From NCBI GenBank assembly GCA_052033935.1, contig JBPOJE010000036.1:1-12251 (forward strand): a stretch of DNA of 12,251 nt, given 5' to 3'. The notes under the pieces are model-generated. The model was not told the DNA's origin, did no database searches, and was given only the letters and a program-made list of their open reading frames with translations. This DNA comes from JAGVUD01 sp052033935 (GTDB taxonomy: Bacteria > Armatimonadota > UBA5829 > DSUL01). Below, piece by piece: positions 1 to 5,165 of the stretch. Positions within the stretch are counted from its first letter, which is position 1. The number at the start of each line of letters is the position of its first letter. A program made the position numbers and the translations under genes.

Positions 1-113
1 GAACTCCGGGTCGGCCATCCAGTGCCGGAGCGAACCCCCGCCAGAGCAGCGGCAAGATCGGGCGAACTCTCCATCAGGAGCCGCAGCGCGCGGTGCTTCC
101 GTGTCGTAAGCAT
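1..113 (-). pseudogene. 5' start of a helix-turn-helix gene, apparent frameshift, runs off the window edge
   Basis: On the minus strand an ATG at 113-111, preceded by GGGAGGG, opens a frame beginning MLTTRKHRALRLLMES. This resembles the N-terminus of the phBC6A51-type helix-turn-helix proteins, which include small-terminase-like proteins. The expected recognition-helix tail LRHWMADPEF is present at the window edge, but in a different frame. One base missing in the five-C run (plus strand, about 35-39) would restore the reading DLAAALAGGSLRHWMADPEF. What is seen is the split motif. Family membership is inferred from the motif. Whether this is a real mutation or a homopolymer sequencing error cannot be told here. 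The gene lies divergent to the SGNH hydrolase. Confidence 0.5.
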
Positions 114-194
114 TTGCCCTCCCTCTGGACTTCCCCTGTTTTGGTGGACACGCTAATCCGCTTCTTTGACGGCACTGCGCAGAGGGCAACCTCG

Positions 195-203
195 TGGTAT
201 GAT
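195..203 (+). promoter_or_regulatory. extended -10 promoter candidate for the SGNH hydrolase gene
   Basis: TGGTATGAT is a good extended -10 element (TGn followed by TATGAT at 198-203). It sits 17 nt before the ATG, with the ribosome-binding site GGGAGG lying between. No -35 box is found at the usual spacing; a TTGACG at 166-171 is 26 nt away and too far. If it is used, the leader is only about 10 nt long. Confidence 0.4.
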
Positions 204-220
204 ACTTACCGGGAGGAACG

Positions 221-1129
221 ATGAAGAGATACCTGCTAGCCCTCATTTTGCTTGCGCTGCCCGCGCCTTCGGGCGCTGTCTATTTCGTCCGCATCGGCGA
301 CATGGCCGCGCCTCCCGCGAAAGCCAACCCGGTCAAGACGTTCGGCTGGATTTCGAAGCTCAGCCCGCAGGTGAAGCTCTCGGACGGCAGCACGGAGATC
401 ACGGTCAAGAACGTCACGGGGCAGCTCGGGCAGTTTCTGATTGTCCAGGGCAACTGGGACGGCTCGGCGCTCACGGTTTCGTCGTCCACGCTCCAGCGGC
501 GGAACTACCCCACCGTGCTTTTCATCGGCGACAGCATCACGTTCAGCGCGCCGGGTTCGTGGAACGGCAACACCCAGCCGGGCTGGGGGATGAACGCGTC
601 GGCGGTGGACAAGGACTACGTCCCGCAGATCGTCGCCGCGATGCGCGCGGCCGATGCGGCCAACGCCGTCACGGTCTATCGCAGCACAAATCTCGGGCAG
701 GCAGGCGGGCGAATACAGGACGTCATCAACATCCTTCCGGCGCTCCGGAACGTCCACCCGGACCTGATCACCATCCAGCTCGGCGAGAACGACAAGGCGT
801 TTACGCCGGAGCAGTACGGTGCAAAGTATCAGGAACTGCTGGACGGGCTACTCCAGATTGCGCCGAAGCCGCGCATCTTCTGCTTCGGGGTGTGGGAGGC
901 CGACCCGCGGGTGCACACCTGGGACAAGCCGTACCTGTTCGACAACGTGGTGAAGGCTCTCTGCGACGCCCGCCACATCCCCTTCAAGCCGATTCTGCCC
1001 GCTTCACAGGACCCGTCCACCCACGGCGACTACACGAACCCTCTGCTCTGGCACCCGAACGACCTTGGGATGCTGATCTACGTGAACCAGTTCTGGGCAG
1101 CGATGGGCCCCGAACTGCAGGGAAGCTGA
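221..1129 (+). CDS. secreted SGNH/GDSL-type hydrolase with N-terminal OB-fold-like domain
   Basis: A 302-aa protein, probably an exported esterase or carbohydrate deacetylase of the SGNH superfamily; the substrate cannot be read from sequence. Residues 1-19 form a signal peptide (MKRY, a hydrophobic core, then PSGA). Residues about 38-87 follow a beta-rich pattern (GWISKL, VKLSDGSTEITV, LIVQGNWDG) like the OB-fold-like domains seen in other exported proteins. The hydrolase domain has GDSIT at 103-107 (nucleophile S105), a Gly-rich block at 159-163, GEND at 188-191 (oxyanion N190), and WHPND with H278. The usual Asp three residues before the His is Leu275, so the canonical Asp of block V is absent. 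The start follows GGGAGG by 4 nt. A terminator follows the stop, so the gene appears monocistronic. Confidence 0.85.
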   Translation: MKRYLLALILLALPAPSGAVYFVRIGDMAAPPAKANPVKTFGWISKLSPQVKLSDGSTEITVKNVTGQLGQFLIVQGNWDGSALTVSSSTLQRRNYPTVLFIGDSITFSAPGSWNGNTQPGWGMNASAVDKDYVPQIVAAMRAADAANAVTVYRSTNLGQAGGRIQDVINILPALRNVHPDLITIQLGENDKAFTPEQYGAKYQELLDGLLQIAPKPRIFCFGVWEADPRVHTWDKPYLFDNVVKALCDARHIPFKPILPASQDPSTHGDYTNPLLWHPNDLGMLIYVNQFWAAMGPELQGS

Positions 1130-1146
1130 CGCGCCGGCTATCGAGT

Positions 1147-1169
1147 GCGGAAGCAGCGCTTCCGCTTTT
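1147..1169 (+). terminator. intrinsic terminator of the SGNH hydrolase gene
   Basis: A perfect 8-bp stem (GCGGAAGC at 1147-1154 with GCTTCCGC at 1158-1165) closes a 3-nt loop and is followed by TTTT. It lies 18 nt after the stop codon. Confidence 0.8.
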
Positions 1170-1193
1170 GATGCTTGATGCTTCGGTTCTGTG

Positions 1194-1229
1194 CTTCGGT
1201 TCGGAGTTCTCTGGAACGACGGGCCGAAG
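1194..1229 (+). repeat. 36-nt palindromic repeat, copy 1
   Basis: This 36-nt unit is identical, base for base, to 3417-3452. It folds into a hairpin: a 10-bp outer stem from CTTCGGTTCG paired with CGGGCCGAAG (two G-T pairs), a symmetric GA/GA internal loop, a 4-bp stem GTTC/GAAC and the loop TCTG. In this copy the outer stem extends by one G-C pair. It sits 25 nt downstream of the terminator of the hydrolase gene, in otherwise gene-poor DNA. Confidence 0.85.
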
Positions 1230-1523
1230 CTGACCACGCGGCAGATCCGCCTTGCTCGGAGGCTCGAGGGGGGGTATCATGGGGGCGTCGGAGCCAAGCG
1301 GCGAGTCGGCCGTAAGCGAAGGCTCAGTGCGGCGGCGCTTCGGGGCGTTCGTTTCACTGCCGCCCTCGAAGCACCTGATTGGAGGCGTGAAGTGACCCGA
1401 AGGACAGGAAACCCAGGCCCTATCCAGAGCAAATGCTACCATATAGGAATTGACGCCGGTGGGACGAGAAAGCTTGGAGCGACTTGCCATTCCCGCAGCA
1501 TATAAAGCCCCGAAGCACCCGGC
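1230..1523. other. gene-poor stretch with no intact gene
   Basis: No convincing full-length gene is visible on either strand. A 38-codon frame (1279-1395, +) begins at an ATG just after seven Gs and ends in GAFVSLPPSKHLIGGVK, but its ATG overlaps a TATCAT box and it has no recognisable relatives. The stretch also holds a possible kinase-start fragment, listed separately at 1433-1472. Its make-up suggests fragments of genes left by rearrangement. Confidence 0.4.
1433..1472 (+). pseudogene. possible remnant of an ASKHA-type kinase start (BadF/BadG or ROK-like)
   Basis: The frame from 1437 reads YHIGIDAGGTRK, the shape of the phosphate-1 loop at the very N-terminus of BadF/BadG-type N-acetylglucosamine kinases and related ASKHA proteins. 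An ATG lies at 1433-1435, one base out of frame. The frame then meets a stop at about 1503 and no further kinase motif follows. It is a short match, so it may be chance. Confidence 0.25.
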
Positions 1524-1802
1524 AACTTTTTTCTGGCAGAGGCGGTGCGGAAGCGCCCGGAGCTTGCGGAGCGCTCGTTCTGGATTGACCTGAACGGCAG
1601 GGTGCTCGCGGCCTCCGCCGATCTGGCGCTTCTCGGGATTCGCAAGGGGACTCCGGCGCGGCAGGCACGGCGCACCGCTCCCGGCGCCGAATGCGTGAAG
1701 TATCTCCCCGAGCACTTTCAGCCGATGAGCGATCTGTTCTGCGACATCGCTTACAAGTTCACGCCCGTCGTCGCGCCGCTGCGCCCGGGCGAGGTGTTTG
1801 TC
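1524..1802 (+). pseudogene. N-terminal fragment of a Y-family (ImuB/DinB-like) DNA polymerase
   Basis: The frame reads NFFLAEAVRKRPELAER, then NGRVLAASADLALLGI, GTPARQARRTAPGA and finally TPVVAPLRPGEVFV. This is the order of motifs over the first 100 or so residues of Y-family polymerases and the catalytically dead ImuB group (FF near the start, GRVLAAS-type finger strand, G-x-P-AR-x-AR, then the PGE-x-FVDL palm motif). There is no start codon before NFF (an in-frame TAA lies just upstream at about 1506-1508). After GEVFV the similarity ends abruptly (GPVGNSP, stop at 1860-1862). About 280 bp of a gene normally over 1 kb remains, so this is a relic. The sigma-54 promoter of the next gene begins about 24 nt after the breakpoint. 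Confidence 0.6.
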
Positions 1803-1825
1803 GGCCCCGTGGGCAACAGCCCATG

Positions 1826-1845
1826 TTTGGCACGAATCTTGCACC
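1826..1845 (+). promoter_or_regulatory. sigma-54 (RpoN) promoter of the HAF/PEP-CTERM gene
   Basis: TTTGGCACGAATCTTGCACC matches the sigma-54 consensus TGGCACG-N4-TTGCA completely: the -24 GG is at 1829-1830 and the -12 GC at 1841-1842. Transcription would start near 1854, giving a leader of about 30 nt before the GTG at 1883. Known biology: in several PEP-CTERM bacteria such genes are driven by RpoN together with the PrsK/PrsR two-component system. No enhancer-binding protein is encoded in this window. Confidence 0.75.
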
Positions 1846-1882
1846 AGTGTAGTGTACAGTAAGCGTGTGATGAGGATGTGCC

Positions 1883-2840
1883 GTGAAACGAACCTGTGCT
1901 TGTCTGATAGTTCTGTTTGTTGTCGCCTGCGCTCCGGCGCGGGCCGTGTTGCCGGAGTACGTGTTGCGGGACCTGGGGGATCTGGGCTTCGCCACTTTCA
2001 CCGCCGCAGATATCAACGAGACCGGTCAAGCGGTGTTCAACGAGGCCGCGGGAGGCAATCGCTTTTTCTACTGGGATGGAAACACCCTTGAGGAGGTGGT
2101 CGGCGTGGCCGGCTTCGGGGTCAATGATCACGGGCAGGTGGCCGCCACAACCGGGCAGCAGAGTTACGTCTGGGATGGCACCTCGCACGAGGTGCCGCTG
2201 AACCGTGTGCTGGACATTAACAACGCCGGCCAGCTTATTGGGACAACCAACACCCCCTACGCGACTTGGCTCTATGCGGCCGGGCAAGTTGACCGCGTTG
2301 GGACCCGGCATTGAGCCGTTAGCCCTAAATAACCGGGGTCAGATAGCTGGGTACAAACGGGTAGGCGAGACGGTCAGCTACCCGCTGATATGGACGGCCG
2401 GCGGTGGACAGGTGATGCCATTCCGCGGCGGCGCGTATGGCATCAACGATCTCGGACAGATTGTCGGTTCCGCCGACCTGGGCGACCCGGAGGGCGTTGC
2501 GCACGCCTTCTACTGGGACGGGATCGCGGCGCATGACATTGGCAGAGGGGCTGCATACGATGTGAACGACCATGGCCGCGTCGTGGGCGGGTTCGGGCCT
2601 TCGGGCGCCGGGGTGTGGGAGGATGGGCAAGTGGCGAAGCTACCAGATTTTGGCGTTGGGCTCCACTCGCTTGCCTTTGCCGTTAACAACAGCGGCGTGA
2701 TCGCCGGGATTGCCAAGGCGGCTTTTGGACACGCGCACATTGTCCTCTGGGAACCAGTTCCGGAACCTGCTTCGCTGCCATCGCTGGCCGCCGGTGTGCT
2801 CAGCCTTGGACTGCTCCTGCGGTGGCGACGAGCACGCTAG
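1883..2840 (+). pseudogene. HAF-repeat PEP-CTERM surface protein, split by a frameshift
   Basis: Two overlapping frames together form one protein of about 318 aa. The first (GTG at 1883, ribosome site GAGG at 1872-1875) gives a signal peptide (MKRTCACLIVLFVVACAPARA) and HAF-type repeats such as FGVNDHGQVAATT. It would end early at 2312-2314. The second frame continues with LTALGPGIEPLALNNRGQIAG, GINDLGQIVGSADLG and HAFYWDG, and ends in a PEP-CTERM tail: VPEP, a hydrophobic segment, then RWRRAR. One extra base in CAAGTTG (2285-2291) explains the break. HAF repeats (TIGR02913) are found in predicted extracellular proteins of unknown function; the tail is recognised by an exosortase. Unlike the other two HAF genes here, it is on the plus strand and has no small partner upstream. 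Confidence 0.8.
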
Positions 2841-2861
2841 CGCTTGAGGAGCCATGAACAA

Positions 2862-3311
2862 CTAGCGCGCGTAGATGACTGGGACGCAAAGCTCATCGTG
2901 CCCTTTGTTGGCCTGGTTGAACACGGCTCGCCAGGCGGTGACGCACCCGGGGATGTCCGGCAGCGGTGGCTGAGAAGGGCCACCAGGTTGGGCGTAGACC
3001 CCTTCGACCGGCGCACCAAGCTCCAGAAGGGTGCTTGTACGCAGCGGCTCGATGTCAGTAAGGACTTTGTATTGCGGCGTGGTTGCTGTGTTCCAGATGC
3101 CCAGCGTCCGGCAGTCCCAGTGAGTCATCTGGAAGCTGACGCCGCGCCTGAAGCACAGCTCAGCCCTCGTGTAGATCTCTTCGACCCATAGGTCCTTGCC
3201 AGCGCCGGTGTATAGCAGAGTCGGTGGCACCATCTTCGACAGTGGCCGATCAGAAGCTTCAGTCTGCTCGAATGACCCGTCAAACTCCACACAGGCAAAG
3301 TCAAGGTTCAT
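2862..3311 (-). CDS. third member of the small partner-protein family, 5'-truncated and diverged
   Basis: The encoded 149-aa C-terminal part contains YTRAELCFRRGVSFQMTHWD, then W, then TAWRAVF and a final CVPVIYAR. These match in order the cores of the two cassette proteins at 6577-6200 and 5069-4740 (RA-x-ICFER-x-VSFT-x-TH, W, WR, VPVRFL). The open frame continues upstream of the ATG at 3311 to 3455 with protein-like sequence (for example FNASPDLQRDSLRFSCDLL) but offers no ATG, GTG or TTG, and no good ribosome site precedes 3311. The frame runs into the 36-nt repeat, where a stop codon is met. The gene is therefore probably the 3' part of a broken or rearranged gene. It converges on the plus-strand HAF gene with 21 nt between their stops. 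Confidence 0.55.
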   Translation of the reverse strand: MNLDFACVEFDGSFEQTEASDRPLSKMVPPTLLYTGAGKDLWVEEIYTRAELCFRRGVSFQMTHWDCRTLGIWNTATTPQYKVLTDIEPLRTSTLLELGAPVEGVYAQPGGPSQPPLPDIPGCVTAWRAVFNQANKGHDELCVPVIYAR

Positions 3312-3393
3312 CCCGCGGAGCAGATCGCAGGAGAACCGCAGCGAGTCACGCTGCAGGTCGGGCGAAGCGTTGAAGCCATAGCCACCCGTCGAG

Positions 3394-3475
3394 CTCTCGG
3401 TGAGTTGGTTAGGGTTCTTCGGTTCGGAGTTCTCTGGAACGACGGGCCGAAGAACTCAAGCACTCACCCCGAGAG
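3394..3475. repeat. large stem-loop element containing palindromic repeat copy 2 (3417-3452)
   Basis: The inner 36 nt (3417-3452) are identical to 1194-1229. Here the hairpin extends by GTT/AAC (3414-3416 with 3453-3455). An outer stem also forms: CTCTCGGTGAGT (3394-3405) with ACTCA, a CC bulge and CCGAGAG (3462-3475). The whole makes an 82-nt nested stem-loop. It lies exactly where the open frame of the small protein gene (2862-3311) loses coding sense. Confidence 0.7.
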
Positions 3476-3511
3476 GCTTGAAATCTTTCGGGAATTCTTT
3501 CCCCGAACTGA

Positions 3512-3540
3512 TTGACGCCCAGCCCCGGCGGGGGTATATT
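3512..3540 (+). promoter_or_regulatory. sigma-70-type promoter
   Basis: TTGACG (3512-3517) and TATATT (3535-3540) are separated by exactly 17 nt. The only plus-strand reading frame behind it is the 28-codon stub at 3648-3734, so the promoter appears to have lost its gene. Confidence 0.55.
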
Positions 3541-3647
3541 AGTCACAGGATACGAACAGTTGTTCGCTGCACCTGCGCCGCCGGCTCTGGCATCCGGACT
3601 GACGTAACCAGGGCCGCTTTACCCGGGCTTGCAGGAGGGGACGGAAA

Positions 3648-3734
3648 TGGACTGCGTTGGCTATCTGTACGTTGCCGGTCAATCGGAGGGGCCCGAGGTA
3701 GGTCACCTAGCTCGGGCCGGGCGCCTTCGCTGAC
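3648..3734 (+). pseudogene. start of a lost gene (stub of 28 codons)
   Basis: An ATG at 3648 has an excellent ribosome site (AGGAGGGG, 7 nt spacing) and lies about 100 nt behind a good promoter. The frame begins MDCVGYLYVAGQSEGP and stops after 28 codons inside the antisense 3' end of the HAF gene. The GYLYVAG start faintly resembles the opening strand of MUG113/T5orf172 GIY-YIG-like proteins, but too little remains to assign it. Strong initiation signals in front of so short a frame suggest a gene cut off when the HAF cassette arrived. A genuine 28-aa peptide is the alternative. Confidence 0.35.
3690..3718. repeat. 29-nt near-perfect hairpin over the HAF stop codon
   Basis: GGCCCGAG (3690-3697) pairs with CTCGGGCC (3711-3718), and TAGGT (3699-3703) with ACCTA (3705-3709), with one mismatch and a one-base loop. 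It overlaps the stop codon (3705-3703) of the minus-strand HAF gene. No T-run follows on the minus strand, so it is not a classical intrinsic terminator; it may protect the mRNA 3' end or mark a junction. Confidence 0.6.
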
Positions 3735-4743
3735 TGCCGCGCACAGCCGCGCCAAATCCGGCCAGCATCGCGCCCAGTGCGGTCAGACCGCCTGGTTCGG
3801 GGAGCAGATCCCAGTACACCGCATGTTGCTCGCCGCTCATTGTGACGGCGAGGCCTACAATGACACCGCTATCATTGATGCCCAAGGCTGCTGCGGTGCC
3901 CCCCAGGTCAGGGAGCACCTGCATCACCCCGTTGCTATAGAGGAAAGCCTTCAAGTCCCCTGATTGCCCCACAATGGCGCCAGTGTTGTTGATCCCAAAA
4001 GCGTATCCGAGCCCGAGATCGTGCAGGCTTCCGTCCCAAGAGAAAGCGCGGCTTTCTTGCCGGCCTAGCCAATCCATGGACTCGGCCCACCCTACCACGA
4101 TGCCCAGGTTATTGATACTGCCAGCCATACTACTGCTCCCCCCGAACGTGCCTGAGTCGCGCTTGGCACTGCTGGCCCAGAGCGTAGCGTGGAATGCGGA
4201 GGAGGAGCCGAAGGACGACACGCCCACGACTTGAGCAGTGTCGTTGATGCCGAAAGCTGCGCTGTTGGGCCCGGCGAGGGTACCCAGATCTTGCCGCACA
4301 CCGTTCCGAATCAAAAAGGCATGATGGGTATCATCACCAACGATGTCCCCCATGGTGTTGATCCCGCTAGCCTTACCCGGACCGAGTTCGCTCACGGAGC
4401 CCCCGTTCCATGCTACGGCCTGCCCACCGCTGCTTCCGACGACTACATCTGAGTCGTTGATGTCCAAGGCTGAACCGGGTCCGAGCGCAGCGAAGGTACC
4501 GTCCCACATGAAAGCATGGTCCCCGGAAAGAGTCGTGTAGGTACCTACTATCGCGCCCCGGCTGTTGATGCTCCGTGCTTGGGCGTAGAGGCCGCCAAAA
4601 GTACCAAGAGAATGAATGAAATACGCCGGCGTACCCGCTACCCGCGACCCAGGGCTGATGCTCAGGCCCAGAACCAACGACGCCAATGGCAGGAAGCGCA
4701 CAAGCAATCGCGACCTAAAGGATAGCGCTTGGTTCTTCATCAT
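3703..4743 (-). CDS. HAF-repeat PEP-CTERM surface protein (cassette 2)
   Basis: 346 aa. The start is taken as the ATG at 4743, because it overlaps the upstream stop as ATGA and follows GAGG by 5 nt; the longer frame to 4794 would lie inside the upstream gene. N-terminus: MMKNQALSFRSRLLVRF and then a hydrophobic segment, consistent with a signal peptide. The body consists of HAF-type repeats (GINDSGVIVG, SINNLGIVVGWAES, DINDSDVVVGSSGG, HAFMWDG), predicted to form a beta-propeller-like or repetitive beta fold. The C-terminus is LPEP, a hydrophobic stretch and RGSQRRRPARAR, a PEP-CTERM sorting tail. Expected fate: export, exosortase cleavage and surface or matrix attachment. Molecular function is unknown. 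It is translationally coupled to the small protein 5069-4740. Confidence 0.85.
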   Translation of the reverse strand: MMKNQALSFRSRLLVRFLPLASLVLGLSISPGSRVAGTPAYFIHSLGTFGGLYAQARSINSRGAIVGTYTTLSGDHAFMWDGTFAALGPGSALDINDSDVVVGSSGGQAVAWNGGSVSELGPGKASGINTMGDIVGDDTHHAFLIRNGVRQDLGTLAGPNSAAFGINDTAQVVGVSSFGSSSAFHATLWASSAKRDSGTFGGSSSMAGSINNLGIVVGWAESMDWLGRQESRAFSWDGSLHDLGLGYAFGINNTGAIVGQSGDLKAFLYSNGVMQVLPDLGGTAAALGINDSGVIVGLAVTMSGEQHAVYWDLLPEPGGLTALGAMLAGFGAAVRGSQRRRPARAR

Positions 4744-5069
4744 AGGAACCTCACAGGAATGGATGTGGAGAGCTCGCCACCTACACCGCGCCACTGTGCT
4801 ACGGCGGTGGCCATATCTCCGGGAGAAGCGATGATAGGCGTGCCGACTGTGACCGGGTCTGTGTTCGTGAGTGCATCAGCGATGTTGCTCATGGTATCCT
4901 GCCAAGCCGAAAGTTGCTCATACGTCCAATGGGTAACCGTGAAGCTGACCTCGCGCTCGAAGCAGATTGCGGCCCGAGCCTCCATAGCGGTTTGGAAAGC
5001 GGAAGTGTCGTACGGCGGTAAATGGTTTGGGTTGGGCGGGGGATCCATGTGCTCCATATTGACATTCAT
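4740..5069 (-). CDS. small partner protein of cassette 2, unknown family
   Basis: 109 aa. The ATG at 5069 is preferred over a GTG at 5078: it has a ribosome site (GAGG, 8 nt) and aligns with the paralogue's start (M-x2-N-M-x2-M-x-PPP). The N-terminus is proline-rich (MDPPPNPNHLPPYDTS); there is no signal peptide or membrane segment. The core reads FQTAMEARAAICFEREVSFT, then THW, a conserved W, a PI-x-A-x-PGDM segment, QWRGVGG and a final SIPVRFL. The paralogue at 6577-6200 shares all of these. The last codons carry the ribosome site of the downstream HAF gene (TGTGAGGTTC) and the stop overlaps its start by 4 nt. I do not recognise the family. A cytoplasmic partner or chaperone for the exported protein is one possibility. 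Confidence 0.7.
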   Translation of the reverse strand: MNVNMEHMDPPPNPNHLPPYDTSAFQTAMEARAAICFEREVSFTVTHWTYEQLSAWQDTMSNIADALTNTDPVTVGTPIIASPGDMATAVAQWRGVGGELSTSIPVRFL

Positions 5070-5090
5070 GCGGTCCACCTCTTCGAGAGA

Positions 5091-5134
5091 GGGACATCAT
5101 GTCCCCGGACGGCAACCCGCAGAGCATCTGCGGG
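5091..5134. repeat. two hairpins between the cassettes
   Basis: GGGACATCATGTCCC (5091-5105) is a palindrome, and CCCGCAG/CTGCGGG (5116-5122 with 5128-5134, 5-nt loop) forms a stem. They lie between the stop of the HAF gene of cassette 1 and the start of cassette 2. The second has no U-run on the transcribed strand, so termination is uncertain; an operator or mRNA-processing role is possible. Confidence 0.5.
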
Positions 5135-5165
5135 TCGATCGGGAGTCCGAAACACCAAAGTCCAA

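Noticed and set aside
166..1233. 355-codon plus-strand frame overlapping the SGNH hydrolase
   Set aside because: It is a second-frame shadow; the hydrolase frame has a signal peptide, catalytic motifs and a strong ribosome site.
1279..1395. 38-codon gene ending LIGGVK
   Set aside because: Its ATG overlaps a TATCAT promoter-like box, no properly spaced ribosome site is present, and nothing supports translation.
984..1844. 286-codon minus-strand frame through the gene-poor region
   Set aside because: It runs through the terminator, the palindrome and the polymerase fragment; its composition is Arg/Ser/Pro-rich with no motif, so it is probably non-coding.
1194..3475. CRISPR array or integron attC sites
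   Set aside because: Only two copies of the 36-nt palindrome exist, 2.2 kb apart, with no regular spacers and no attC-type core sites or integrase.
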